Below, one piece after another: positions 1 to 9,017 of a stretch of 64,000 nt of DNA. The notes under the pieces were generated by a model, which was given only the letters and a program-made list of their open reading frames with translations, was not told where the DNA came from and ran no database searches. How positions within the stretch are numbered: position 1 is the stretch's first letter; every line of letters starts with the position of its first letter. The position numbers and the translations under genes were made by a program. Source of the DNA: Methanobacterium_B sp963703015 (GTDB lineage Archaea > Methanobacteriota > Methanobacteria > Methanobacteriales > Methanobacteriaceae); NCBI GenBank assembly GCA_963703015.1, contig OY969779.1, forward strand, positions 434,001 to 498,000, written 5' to 3'.

Positions 1-1055
1 AAACTGCTTTAACATCAGTGAATAACAACAACCTCGTACCAGGATATAAATTTACCTACACAACATCCACAGCCATCAGTGCTTCAATTCTCTCGAATTA
101 CGACCTTCTGGTTATGCCGGGTGGAAGCAGTGGCAAGACCTATTTAAATAGTTTGAGTAGTTCATCGAAAACTGCGATTAAAAACTTTGTTTACAGTGGT
201 CACGGATTTTTAGGTATTTGTGCAGGGGCATATGCAGGTTCACAGTACGTCGATGGTATGTACGCCGGACTTGGAGTTGCTCCCCATGTAAGATCCAAGG
301 CAGTTACACATGAAGGAACTCTTCCTGTAACCATGACCAGTAGTGGAAGTTCGTTACTCGGTTTCAGTAATACATTAAACCTTGCACACTACAATGGCCC
401 TGCCATGTATGCTTCAGGCGGTACAATAACCACCTTTGCAACTTATGCCGACAGTAGCACAGGTTACAAGGGTTACGGTGCTATTGTGGGTGATACCTAT
501 GGTAATGGTAGGACAATTTTAAGCGGACCTCATCCAGAGTTAGCTCCTCAAAATCCAACTTTATTGGCTAAAATGATGATATGGGCCAGTACTGTTAGTA
601 GTAGCCCAACTACTAAATCATTTACCATTAGCCAGATAAATACGGCTGCTAAAAGCGTTAAAACCTACATTGAAACCAATAAGAAAATGCCATCATCCAT
701 TACAATTTCAGGTACAACGGTAACAATGGCACAGTTCCTTAAACTTTTAACTTCCGACTTGATAAATGTAAACAGTGGATCAAAATCTTCCATAGTATTA
801 ACATCCGTAGCAGCACCTGGAAGCACAACAAACGCTGTTAAAACCGGAAACATTCAGAAATCTGAATATTTGAAGTTGGCAAACAGTATAAACAGCTTCA
901 TGAACACCAACAACAGAGCACCATCCTACGCATCAAGTACCCTCGGAAAAATTGGCTTCGGATCCATGGTTTACATGTTTTCCAAGATCATGGTTTACTA
1001 CACTAGTAATGGAAGACTGCCTAGTTATGTTTCGATGAGTAACTGGAATTACTAA
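1..1055 (+). CDS. Secreted BPL_N/amidotransferase-like protein with pseudomurein-binding repeats (5' end outside window)
   Basis: The reading frame is open from the first bases, so the true start lies upstream of the window. The visible part begins inside a class I glutamine-amidotransferase-like fold of the biotin-protein-ligase N-terminal type: a VMPGG turn and the nucleophile elbow GICAGAY. It is closely similar to the complete gene at 21307-22629, including the NLVPGYKF, APHV and LAHYNGPAMY stretches. After about residue 195 come two pseudomurein-binding repeats (roughly residues 200-245 and 277-342), which attach proteins to the methanobacterial wall. Unlike its paralogue it has no Ig-like domain. 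It is probably a surface protein acting on wall or small-molecule amides; the substrate is unknown. Confidence 0.85.
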   Translation, partial: TALTSVNNNNLVPGYKFTYTTSTAISASILSNYDLLVMPGGSSGKTYLNSLSSSSKTAIKNFVYSGHGFLGICAGAYAGSQYVDGMYAGLGVAPHVRSKAVTHEGTLPVTMTSSGSSLLGFSNTLNLAHYNGPAMYASGGTITTFATYADSSTGYKGYGAIVGDTYGNGRTILSGPHPELAPQNPTLLAKMMIWASTVSSSPTTKSFTISQINTAAKSVKTYIETNKKMPSSITISGTTVTMAQFLKLLTSDLINVNSGSKSSIVLTSVAAPGSTTNAVKTGNIQKSEYLKLANSINSFMNTNNRAPSYASSTLGKIGFGSMVYMFSKIMVYYTSNGRLPSYVSMSNWNY

Positions 1056-1065
1056 ACAAAAAAAA

Positions 1066-1102
1066 TTGGATCGATCACAAGATCCATTATCAATCTTTTT
1101 TT
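1066..1102 (+). terminator. Hairpin plus T-run after the surface gene
   Basis: TGGATC and GATCCA form a short stem about 10 bases after the stop codon of the preceding gene and are followed by a run of T at 1094-1102, as in archaeal oligo-T termination. Confidence 0.5.
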
Positions 1103-1394
1103 TAAAATAATCTTTAGGGTTTTAGAATAGTTTCTAAGTAAATGCAATTTGTTATTATATGCTGTTTTAAATTTGATATCTTACCCCTGCGATGAAAAAA
1201 CTAATCAACCATCTTTTATTTAGTACGATGCGTTTTAATTGGATTTTTTTTTAATCATTGGTAATGCAAATGGAAAATACATTTATAACTTGAAACAATA
1301 TTAGTATAACTTATTAAGTTAAGAACTAATGATTTGCAAACAGAACTTTCGATGCAAAGTTTTGTTATTATAGTTTTAAGGAGTTGTAATTAAC
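1103..1394. other. Intergenic region before parA
   Basis: AT-rich, no supported gene. The end carries the parA ribosome-binding site AAGGAG (about 1379-1384). No second gene or RNA was recognised. Confidence 0.5.
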
Positions 1395-2159
1395 ATGGTG
1401 GAAGTTGTAGCAGTTTTAAATCAGAAGGGAGGTAGTGGTAAAACCACTACCGCAGTTAATTTAGCTGTAGGATTAGCTTTGAATGGTAAAAAGATTTTGT
1501 TGGTTGATTTTGATCCTCAGGGAAATGCCACCACATCACTCGGGCTCATGAAAAGGGAAATGGATAATACCATGAGGGATGTTTTATATGGAAAGTGCGA
1601 TATTGAAGAAGCGGTACTTGAAACAGAGCATGATAGATTGAGTTTAATTCCTGCAAATATCAAACTTTCAGGAATTGAAGCTTATTTAAATGCTCAAACA
1701 GCACCTATAGCTGTTTTGAACAATAAATTAAAAAATATTAAGGAAAATTATGATTATGTGTTCATTGACTCACCCCCAACACTTAACATCATAGCCACAA
1801 ATGTTCTTACAGCTAGTGACAGTGTTTTAATTCCTATACAAGCAGAACCATTTGCTTTAGAAGGGATGGTTGACTTGTTAGAGGTTATTGACATAGTTGC
1901 AGAGGATCTTAACAGCCCCACCAAAATTAAAGGTGTGCTTCTAACTAAATTCAAGCCAAAAACCAAACTTGGAAGGGAAGTAAAGGCGGAAGTACAGAAG
2001 TACTTCGAAGAAGAATTGTACAACACCGAGATACCTGAAAATATTAGGGTTGCAGAGGCTCCAGGTTACAACATGCCTGTGATAAGTTACGACCCAGATT
2101 GTACAGGTACCAAGGCCTACCTCAAGCTGACTGAAGAATTTTTAAAGAGAGATGAATAA
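1395..2159 (+). CDS. ParA/Soj-family partition ATPase
   Basis: 254 aa with the deviant Walker A motif KGGSGKTT near residue 11, the A' motif DFDPQGN and the switch motif DSPPT, all typical of ParA/MinD ATPases that position DNA or protein cargo. The length is normal for chromosomal Soj proteins. The start ATG follows AAGGAG by about 11 bases. It is followed two bases later by a short basic ORF and a helical domain that may be the partner. Methanobacterial chromosomes usually carry such a gene, so a plasmid origin is not required. The ATPase call is firm; the cargo is not known. Confidence 0.93.
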   Translation: MVEVVAVLNQKGGSGKTTTAVNLAVGLALNGKKILLVDFDPQGNATTSLGLMKREMDNTMRDVLYGKCDIEEAVLETEHDRLSLIPANIKLSGIEAYLNAQTAPIAVLNNKLKNIKENYDYVFIDSPPTLNIIATNVLTASDSVLIPIQAEPFALEGMVDLLEVIDIVAEDLNSPTKIKGVLLTKFKPKTKLGREVKAEVQKYFEEELYNTEIPENIRVAEAPGYNMPVISYDPDCTGTKAYLKLTEEFLKRDE

Positions 2160-2161
2160 AA

Positions 2162-2314
2162 ATGAAGAAAATGCAAACAGGCGGTCTTGGTAACGATATG
2201 GGCAAGTTACTTGAACGCAAGGAAAAACAAGCTAAAACACAGGGCCAAGTAAAGGAAACTAAATCAACTAAAAAGGTCTCTGCAAATCAAGGTTTAGATT
2301 CAGAATCTAATTGA
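2162..2314 (+). CDS. Small ParA-partner protein, N-terminal part (split reading frame)
   Basis: 50 aa starting MKKMQTGGLGNDMGKLLERK, directly after parA. It is rich in Lys, Gln and Glu and looks like the flexible N-terminus of a small ParA partner. The frame ends with TGA at 2312-2314, exactly where a second frame (2310-2519) takes over and encodes a compact helical domain. Read together they would form one protein of about 115-120 aa. Either the gene has a +1 frameshift (natural or a sequencing error), or the two parts are translated separately by coupling. No ParB-type domain was recognised. Confidence 0.65.
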   Translation: MKKMQTGGLGNDMGKLLERKEKQAKTQGQVKETKSTKKVSANQGLDSESN

Positions 2315-2519
2315 AAATCTTTACAGCACAGCTAAAAATCAGCCCAGAATATCCTTCTGGGATTTAGAATCCAAGGTTATTTTAAGCTATTTAAGGGAAA
2401 CCGAACCAAAATTCAGCATAAGCCGTAAGATCTCCACAGTTTTACATGAATACTTCCAAAAAGAGTATCCTGAATTGTGGTCTGAAGTTGAAAATCTAAG
2501 GGAAGAAAAAAGAGAATAG
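2310..2519 (+). CDS. Small ParA-partner protein, C-terminal helical part; ATT start or frameshift
   Basis: 69 codons containing QPRISFWDLESKVILSYLR, a dense, well-formed helical sequence. There is no ATG, GTG or TTG at the beginning: the frame has a stop at 2295-2297, followed by ATT CAG AAT CTA ATT GAA. The ATT at 2310 overlaps the upstream TGA as ATTGA, like the common ATGA coupling. Given the other ATT starts in this window, coupled ATT initiation is possible; a +1 frameshift joining it to 2162-2314 is equally plausible. Codon use and composition look coding. Function: probably part of the ParA partner. Confidence 0.55.
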   Translation: MENLYSTAKNQPRISFWDLESKVILSYLRETEPKFSISRKISTVLHEYFQKEYPELWSEVENLREEKRE

Positions 2520-2942
2520 CCCTAATATATTTTTTAATTATACTACTCCTTTTTTTTATTTTTTCTGCATTTTCATGTTAGATTGAGTTTAAATTTGATA
2601 AATGAAGTTCATTTCATTAATAACTTGATCAATTAATAACTTATTTAGTGAATAACTGAATCACTTAGTAACTTAATAAGTTAAACATTTATGTAGTGAT
2701 TAACTTGTGCAGTTAATCAGTTATTAACTAGTACTCAACTTTGATGAGGCAGATATGCAAGCACGAATTTTAGTTGTTTTTAAACTAATTTAGTTGGAGA
2801 CAGGATCAAAATTTCTAGAATCATTTTAATAAATAGGGGAAATTTATAACTTAATCAATGAGTAACTTATTAAGTTATTAAGTAAATTAGTCTAGTTTTT
2901 ATCTGCATTTTTAAAAAAATAAAAAAGAATTAGAAAAACTTT
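2520..2942. repeat. Convergent intergenic region with degenerate TTAATAACTTA-type repeats
   Basis: Between the par operon and the oppositely oriented MFS gene. From about 2610 to 2890 the motif AATAACTTA and its complement TAAGTTATT recur many times with variations (for example near 2618, 2637, 2667, 2720 and 2863). No gene is visible. Similar elements recur near 24.75 kb and 45.45 kb. Confidence 0.55.
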
Positions 2943-4484
2943 TCAAGTTGTTCTTCTTCTTCTTGGAAGGAATATAGTAGACACAAATCCCAATAAGAGT
3001 ATCAACGACAGTACATTAAATGCTTGTTTCATTGCACTACTTATTGATGAGTCTATTATTTGACTGTAGTAGGGTACAAGATCCTGAGGAACCTCTGGAG
3101 TGCCTGTTTGCATCTTCTCAACATATTTAAACACCCCACCTTCGATTTCTGCCTTGGTCATGTTCCCTGTTTGTCCACTTGCTTCAACACCTGCAACTAC
3201 TCCATAGAATATTCCAATTAATAACAGAACACCAATTAAAGCAGTTCCCACAGAATAGCCTAGGTTTTTAAATGAATTTAAAAGACCTGCTGCATCTGTT
3301 TCTTGATTATCTCCTGCTGCCGACATGGTGATGTTGGTGAGCTGTGATAGTAACAGTCCAATTCCAATTCCAAATATCACTGTTCCAGGTACGATATCTA
3401 TTGGTCTGGCTGAAACTGTGAACACTCCCCCTAGGAAAAATGTTCCAATTGACGCTACTATGAATCCCAACATGAGCACGTACTTTGGATCGATCTTCGA
3501 AGATAGTTTAGCCCCTCCAAGTGAGCATATCAAGATGGTTATAGATGCTGGTAAAAGCGTTAAACCAGTTGTAAATGCATCGACCTTTGTAACCTGCTGT
3601 AGGAATACTGGTATTATAAACAGAAAGCCTGCAAGTGGCAGTTGTGTTATGAAGTTGTTGAGTATTCCCAATCCAAAGATCCGATCTTTTAGTAGATATA
3701 TGTCGGATAGTGGTTCCTGTCCATTTTTGATCCTCCTTCTTTGCCATAGTAAAAATACTGTGAAGAGTACCAGTCCAGATCCTATTAAAACTGTTACAGA
3801 GCCCCAATTCTCTGGACGCGTCAAAAACAGGATTCCCAGTACTATGAGTATCAGAGCCACTATGGATAGAACTGCTCCAACCAAATCTAGATCCTTCCAT
3901 TTTAAGGTTGGTACTGATTCGGTTATACGGTTTCTAAATAGGAATATTATGAAGACGAATATTAGTTCAGATCCAAATACCAATCTCCACGTTAGGAAGG
4001 TTGTGAAAATTCCACCAATTATTGGACCTACCGCAGCACCCATGGCAGCTATCCCTCCCCATATACCAAATGCCGTGACTTTATCCTTTCCACTGTAATG
4101 TGATCCCACAATTGTTGTGGTTGCAGGCAAAATCATTGCTGCACCTATACCTTCAAGAATGGACCAGCCTATGAGTAACATGGTGGCATTTATACTCAAG
4201 GTTGCAGTCAGTGTTCCACAGGCATAGATCACGAGTCCAATGAGAAAAGTTTTTTTCCTACCCAGAACATCCTGTAATTTACTGCCCAAAAGCATGAAAG
4301 ATGCTATAATTAACGCGTAAATTGCTATAATACCCTGAATGGCAGTTAATGTCGTGTTTAATTCTACAACCAATGTTGTGATGGCCACATTCATTGCTGA
4401 AGAATCCAAAACAATGATAAAAATTGCCATACAGGCAATGATTACCACTCCCCATTTGTATTGATTTTCCTCCATAATAACCAC
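2943..4484 (-). CDS. MFS drug exporter, DHA2 (EmrB/QacA) type
   Basis: 513 aa with about 14 hydrophobic segments, the normal length and topology of DHA2 proton antiporters that expel drugs or other hydrophobic compounds. The loop 2-3 signature is visible as GSKLQDVLGRKKTFLIG. The extended end is RRRR. The start ATG at 4484 could be shortened by three codons to the next Met. No regulator or membrane-fusion partner lies beside it, as expected for an archaeon with one membrane. The substrate cannot be told from sequence. The antisense frame inside it is a shadow. Confidence 0.92.
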   Translation of the reverse strand: MVIMEENQYKWGVVIIACMAIFIIVLDSSAMNVAITTLVVELNTTLTAIQGIIAIYALIIASFMLLGSKLQDVLGRKKTFLIGLVIYACGTLTATLSINATMLLIGWSILEGIGAAMILPATTTIVGSHYSGKDKVTAFGIWGGIAAMGAAVGPIIGGIFTTFLTWRLVFGSELIFVFIIFLFRNRITESVPTLKWKDLDLVGAVLSIVALILIVLGILFLTRPENWGSVTVLIGSGLVLFTVFLLWQRRRIKNGQEPLSDIYLLKDRIFGLGILNNFITQLPLAGFLFIIPVFLQQVTKVDAFTTGLTLLPASITILICSLGGAKLSSKIDPKYVLMLGFIVASIGTFFLGGVFTVSARPIDIVPGTVIFGIGIGLLLSQLTNITMSAAGDNQETDAAGLLNSFKNLGYSVGTALIGVLLLIGIFYGVVAGVEASGQTGNMTKAEIEGGVFKYVEKMQTGTPEVPQDLVPYYSQIIDSSISSAMKQAFNVLSLILLLGFVSTIFLPRRRRTT

Positions 4485-4643
4485 TATAAAAATTTATTAT
4501 AATCAAATAAATGATAATTACCATTATTATTAACTATTTCACATTTACAAGGTTAATATTCTAAAATCAACAGTTAATTGGTTTAATCCATCATAACAGA
4601 TCAGACCAATTACTTGTTTCAACAGTCTAAATAACTATAGATC

Positions 4644-5066
4644 TCAAAATTTGATGATTTTTTTTGGTTCAAAATTTGATTGCATGGTCCAGAAGTAGGC
4701 TTCACCACTTGGAATTCTGAATATTACCAAACCAGGATGATCAAAGGTCATGCCAAATTCTTTTAGAAATGGTCTGTCTTCTAGTACCTTCTTTTTAAGT
4801 TCAGGATCATCCACGAATTCCACTTCACCAGCAACCCTCATCATGGTTCCAGAATATTCTCCAGGCTGCCAGAAACACACTTCAACCTTAGGATTTGCTT
4901 GAAGCTGGGCATACATATCCTTAACAGCACCTATCTGAAAATAAAAACCAGTTTCATCTGCAAACCAGAAACCTAAAGCCCTTACACGAGGTTGATCCCC
5001 TTCTGCTGAAGCAAGATAGCACACAGGTGTATCATTGGCAAATTTAATACAATCGTCGTAGCTCAA
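4644..5066 (-). CDS. Pyridoxamine-phosphate-oxidase-like flavin-binding protein
   Basis: 140 aa split-barrel protein: TPVCYLASAEGDQPRVRALGF at the start, LQANPKVEVCFWQPG in the middle and a short C-terminus. This family binds FMN or F420 and often has redox or flavin-handling roles; the exact reaction is unknown. A GGAGG-like site lies upstream of the ATG. It stands alone between divergent neighbours. A second, NimA-like member is at 32974-33516. Confidence 0.85.
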   Translation of the reverse strand: MSYDDCIKFANDTPVCYLASAEGDQPRVRALGFWFADETGFYFQIGAVKDMYAQLQANPKVEVCFWQPGEYSGTMMRVAGEVEFVDDPELKKKVLEDRPFLKEFGMTFDHPGLVIFRIPSGEAYFWTMQSNFEPKKIIKF

Positions 5067-5618
5067 ATTGAATTCCTCCTAAACTCTATGATTAATACTA
5101 ATATTTTAGTTCCATGGAATTTTAAATTTTCTATTAAATCAGCACCCATCACAGTCTTTCCACTAACAAATGTTCAATGTAAATGAAAATATAATCCTGA
5201 TCAAAAATTTGCTTTAAGGATGTATTATTTGATTCTTTTAATCTGAATTTTTTAAAAACAATATGTAGATTAATAGAAACTATTTCGGACAGTTTTTCAA
5301 CAATCGTTAGATTTTCATCCACATAACATGTCGAATCAGTCTGATGGAATATTGTGTGATAATAGGCTTCTTTCTAGATTTGAATGATTGATTGCAATTT
5401 TTTCAAATCATTTCAATCCATTTTAAAGTTTTAATGTAAAAGTTTAAATATAAAATAGGGATATGTTCTAATATGTTATTCGATGATAAATTATTTTTTT
5501 TAATAAACTAAATTTGTCGAATATATAAAAAAAAAAATAGTTTTAACGATTTAATTCATGAATTAAACAACATATATAGTATTTTTTTCATGAAAAAAAA
5601 TTTAGATGGAGATTTTAG
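5067..5618. other. AT-rich intergenic region
   Basis: No coding frame or RNA was recognised. A TATA-like CATATATAG at about 5571-5579 fits the promoter of the plus-strand binding protein, whose ATG at 5619 follows GATGGAGATTTTAG. Confidence 0.4.
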
Positions 5619-6701
5619 ATGAATGAAAAAAAACTTATTGGAATGGTTGTTTTAATTGTTCTAGTTGTTTCTATCTTTGCAGCATATATTCTGGTTAATC
5701 ATAGTTCGGGTGGTGTGGGCAATGTCCAGATTACAGATATGGTTGGCAAATCCGTTGCTGTGCCTTCTACAATTAACAAGGTAATAGCAACTTCACCTCC
5801 AACAACCAACCTAGTGTACATGATTGCACCTGACAAATTAGGAGCTTGGAATTCGAATTTAACAGATGCCGAAAGGAGGTATATCCCTAAAAAGTATCAG
5901 GAATTGCCTGTTGTAGGTGGTTGGTTTAGTACAAATCAAGGTAATCCAGAAAATTTTTTAGCAGTAAATCCCAGCATAATTCTTTACGATTGCAATAATA
6001 ATGGGAATAGCTCACCAACCATGGATAGTATGCAGCAGATTATGGGAAGTGTTCCTGTTGTGGGGATTCAAAGTTCAACCAATGTAACAAATTTCACTAG
6101 GTCCATAGAATTCAGTGGAAAGTTGTTGGGACAAGAATCCAATGCAAATAAACTTGTAACATTTTACACATCGATGTTGAAAACTGTTAATAGCACTGTA
6201 AGTAGTATTTCATCGGATCAAAGGGTTAGGGTGTACTATGCAGAGGGTCCTGCTGGACTTCAAACAGATGCAAGTGGTTCGCAACATTCTCAGTTAATAG
6301 AGTTGTGTGGTGGAGTAAATGTTGCAGATATTCCTGTTAAACAGGGAAGGGGAATGTCTGAAGTTAACATGGAACAGGTTTTGATGTGGAATCCGGCCAT
6401 AATAATAACCAACGACCCAAACTTCTTTACAACGGTTTATTCCAATTCTTCATGGCAATACATCGATGCAGTAAAAAATCACAAGGTCTACATGGCACCA
6501 ACTGCTCCAGTTGGTTGGTTCGACAGGCCCCCGGGAATCAATACAATAATAGGAATACCTTGGACAGCTAAAGTTCTCTATCCTAACAAGTTTGAAACCC
6601 TTAACATGACCAGTTTAACCAGGGAGTTCTATTCAAACTTTTACCATGTGGATCTGACAGATGATGATATTAAAAATATCATGTACAACCAGACAATGTA
6701 A
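5619..6701 (+). CDS. Iron-siderophore/cobalamin-type ABC substrate-binding protein
   Basis: 360 aa. A hydrophobic N-terminal segment (about residues 5-27) anchors or exports it. The rest reads as a FepB/BtuF-type periplasmic-binding fold: VQITDMVGKSVAVPSTINKVIATSPP, then VVGGWF, then LIELCGGVNVADIP. Such proteins capture Fe(III) chelates, cobamides or other metal complexes for a FecCD permease. Here the permease gene that follows is broken (6802-7117) and no ATPase follows, so transport must use another permease or be lost. A terminator hairpin follows directly. Exact ligand unknown. Confidence 0.88.
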   Translation: MNEKKLIGMVVLIVLVVSIFAAYILVNHSSGGVGNVQITDMVGKSVAVPSTINKVIATSPPTTNLVYMIAPDKLGAWNSNLTDAERRYIPKKYQELPVVGGWFSTNQGNPENFLAVNPSIILYDCNNNGNSSPTMDSMQQIMGSVPVVGIQSSTNVTNFTRSIEFSGKLLGQESNANKLVTFYTSMLKTVNSTVSSISSDQRVRVYYAEGPAGLQTDASGSQHSQLIELCGGVNVADIPVKQGRGMSEVNMEQVLMWNPAIIITNDPNFFTTVYSNSSWQYIDAVKNHKVYMAPTAPVGWFDRPPGINTIIGIPWTAKVLYPNKFETLNMTSLTREFYSNFYHVDLTDDDIKNIMYNQTM

Positions 6702-6721
6702 TTCAAAATAAATTATAAATT

Positions 6722-6760
6722 GGGTAGAATACCGCTTCTATCCTTTTAAATTTTTTTTTA
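6722..6760 (+). terminator. Hairpin plus T-run after the binding-protein gene
   Basis: GGGTAGAA and TTCTATCC form an 8-bp stem (one G-U pair) with a TACCGC loop at 6722-6743, followed by a run of nine T. It lies 20 bases after the stop codon. Confidence 0.65.
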
Positions 6761-6801
6761 ATGAGTTATTGATTGAAATTTAGCTTTTTATAGGTTTGAA
6801 A

Positions 6802-7117
6802 ATGAAAATTAAACAAATAGAAGGATCGAAAGCCACTTTTCTAATAATTGTATCTCCAATCATGGTGTTTTTTTTTATCATTTTTAGTTGGAAGATTCCC
6901 TGTTTCGCCATTGGATGTTTGTTTAGCAATTGGATCTATTATATTCCCATTTAAATTCAATTTATCCCCTTCGGTTTATACCGTGATCTTCGAGATTAGA
7001 TTACCCCGAATACTGGCTGCAATGTTGGTTGGTAGTGCATTATCCATATCCGGTGCATCATTTCAGGGTATCTTTAAAAATCGACAGAATTATGCGAACA
7101 AAAGTCTAAAAATTTGA
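6802..7117 (+). pseudogene. Broken FecCD-type ABC permease, N-terminal fragment
   Basis: The ATG at 6802 starts MKIKQIEGSKATFLIIVSPI, a normal permease N-terminus, but the frame is lost near the T-run at about 6867-6875. The continuation is in another frame: LVGRFPVSPLDV, then EIRLPRILAAMLVGSALSISGASFQGIFKN, a clear FecCD signature. After GIFKN the family sequence stops abruptly and a short unrelated tail leads to a stop. So both a frameshift and a loss of about three quarters of the gene are seen. It was presumably the partner of the upstream binding protein. Confidence 0.8.
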
Positions 7118-7639
7118 ATAAAAAAATCTGGTAGGAATAATCTGTTAAACTAATAAAAAAATGTAAAAGTTCAACAAAATACTGCAAAAATGCAACCTTA
7201 ATTCCCAGTAGGTCCCCACCAAAAAAAAGAATTAAGTTAGTTTTAACTTAGTGCTTCACTAAATTGTTATAACATATCTGTATTTTTAAGGAGTTGACTA
7301 TCCCTGCTATTTATTTTACCCATTATGAATGCATCTTGGTTTATGAGTTGAGTGGGAGTTGTTGATTTGGTTGGATATGATGTTTACTGTTAGTTGTTTG
7401 GTATGTAATTTGTATTAATCCTTAATTCAAAGTTAATCATCTTATCATTTCTTGAGGGCAACTCAATTAAATCAGTAAATTTATGTAAAAGCTACAACAT
7501 AATTATTAAAAGTAGGAACTATTCAAGTTCCACTTCTTGTAGAAGTCTAAAGAAGCAGAATATTGTTTTACAGATTTTAAATCCTTTAAAGAAAAAATAG
7601 AGTGTAATACATATTACATTACATTTAGGAGGGGAAATT
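7118..7639. other. Gene-poor region with a possible gene remnant on the minus strand
   Basis: On the minus strand, 7370 down to 7243 reads TTPTQLINQDAFIMGKINSR and continues to FSEALS and a stop, broken by one internal TAA. It looks like the decayed C-terminus of a protein, family not recognised. The rest shows nothing. Confidence 0.3.
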
Positions 7640-7795
7640 ATGAACGATAGTACTATAGGTGCAATGATGTTTGTTTTAGGTGTGGTACTTGCGATTTTAG
7701 CTGTTGCCGTACCAGGATTGTTTTATTGGTTGTTCTGGATCGTGGTCATAATATTAATAGTATATGGACTCTATCAGTGGTTAATTCGAAAATAA
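7640..7795 (+). CDS. Small two-helix membrane protein
   Basis: 51 aa, MNDSTIGAMMFVLGVVLAIL followed by a short turn with PGLFYW and a second hydrophobic helix, ending YQWLIRK. The strong site TTAGGAGGGG lies about 6 bases before the ATG, which supports a real gene although it is short. No family was recognised. It resembles the many tiny membrane proteins of methanogens; the role is unknown. It shares no obvious operon with neighbours. Confidence 0.7.
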   Translation: MNDSTIGAMMFVLGVVLAILAVAVPGLFYWLFWIVVIILIVYGLYQWLIRK

Positions 7796-8204
7796 ATAAT
7801 TATTTGAGAATAAAACTTCATTCCATATATTTTTAATTTTTTGAATCATTAATTCATGTCAATCAGAACCTCTAGATTCTTTTCGAAAATAAGAATCTAA
7901 ACGTCCTTTGTCCAGATAATTTTAAATATTTTATGAAAACAGATGTTTTGGGAATGATTTGGGCATCATTTGGGAATATTGATTTATAACATTCAAACTA
8001 AAAGTTTGTCTGAGGAAAGTTTAATACTATTTTTAAAACCTCATCAAAACCAGCGGTATTATCCAGGTAAACGCCTCCCAAAAAAATTTACCCAGGATAT
8101 GCCGATTGGTATATTTTGAATCTGACAAAGCAATGAAAAACAATTTTTTTGATCGCAAAAAAAGGTTAAATTGAATTAAAAAAAAATAGGGGGCTATGAA
8201 AATC
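7796..8204. other. Intergenic region with a perfect 9-bp hairpin
   Basis: TAGATTCTT (7873-7881) and AAGAATCTA (7891-7899) form a perfect stem with a 9-base loop about 80 bases after the small membrane gene. No T-run follows directly. The rest shows no gene. Confidence 0.45.
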
Positions 8205-8720
8205 TTAATTTTGTGCTTCTGCAACTTCAAGTGGATTGACAAAAAATAATGCTACACCATCAATGATTAGCCAAATTCCTATTAGAAGTGCAAGATATAT
8301 TGGGTTCCATGCATAAGCTGCCAGTATCATGTAGAGGATACCGAGTATTATACCTAAAACACCAGATCCTTTACCAACAGTTCCTTCTTTTGAGAACAAT
8401 GAAAGGAAACCTGATAGTACCAGGAAGAATCCTGCTATGTAAAGTGCTAAGCTAACAAGGAAACTGAATGCTAAAACATTACCAAACAGACCTATACCTA
8501 CTACAATTGCTAAAATTCCAAGAATTAAATATGCAATACTTATTCCTTTGTTTGATCCCCAAACTCCAAAACTCTGGATAAGTAACCATATTCCTAAAAA
8601 CAATATCCCAATTCCTGCTATCAAGCTGACAGTGAAAACACTGATTAATGGGAATATTATCACTAAAAGACCTAATATAATTGCTAAAATACCTAAAAGT
8701 ACATTACCTTCCTTTGCCAT
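8205..8720 (-). CDS. HdeD/DUF308-family membrane protein
   Basis: 171 aa almost entirely made of six short transmembrane segments in three similar hairpins: GILAIILGLLVIIFPL, LILGILAIVVGIGLF and GIILGILYMILAAYAW. This repeat pattern and length match the HdeD/DUF308 family, integral membrane proteins linked to acid stress in enterobacteria but of unknown function in archaea. A Shine-Dalgarno AGGAGG lies upstream of the start ATG at 8720. Monocistronic by appearance. Confidence 0.88.
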   Translation of the reverse strand: MAKEGNVLLGILAIILGLLVIIFPLISVFTVSLIAGIGILFLGIWLLIQSFGVWGSNKGISIAYLILGILAIVVGIGLFGNVLAFSFLVSLALYIAGFFLVLSGFLSLFSKEGTVGKGSGVLGIILGILYMILAAYAWNPIYLALLIGIWLIIDGVALFFVNPLEVAEAQN

Positions 8721-9017
8721 AGATTAAATCCTCCTAATATTAGTTTTGAGCCCCCATTTTTAAAATGGTTCATGTTAATCCATGAAATTCAATTTTCTTA
8801 GGATATATAAATTTATCCTGAATTTAATCATACACATCATGAAATATACATGTCATAACTTAGATCTAAACTTTACAATCTATAATATGTTAATACAGTT
8901 ATTAAAATTTTTTTATGGGAATGAAACTAAAAAATAATCAATAAATCCTGTTAAAATTTGAGTTTTACACAGTTAATTCAAAAAGGTGGCTTAAAAAAAA
9001 AAATAGTAAAAAAAAAA
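8721..9017. other. AT-rich intergenic region
   Basis: A TATA-like stretch GGATATATAA (about 8801-8810) fits a minus-strand promoter for the HdeD-like gene. No gene recognised. Confidence 0.4.

Noticed and set aside
2600..2890. Plasmid iteron origin next to parA
   Set aside because: Repeats are degenerate, no replication initiator gene is near, and the flanking genes are ordinary chromosomal ones.
3325..4098. 257-aa plus-strand frame
   Set aside because: Antisense shadow of the MFS exporter, with Pro/Thr/Ser-rich nonsense composition.
8033..8242. 69-aa minus-strand frame
   Set aside because: Overlaps the end of the HdeD-like gene in another frame, no ribosome-binding site, composition not coding.
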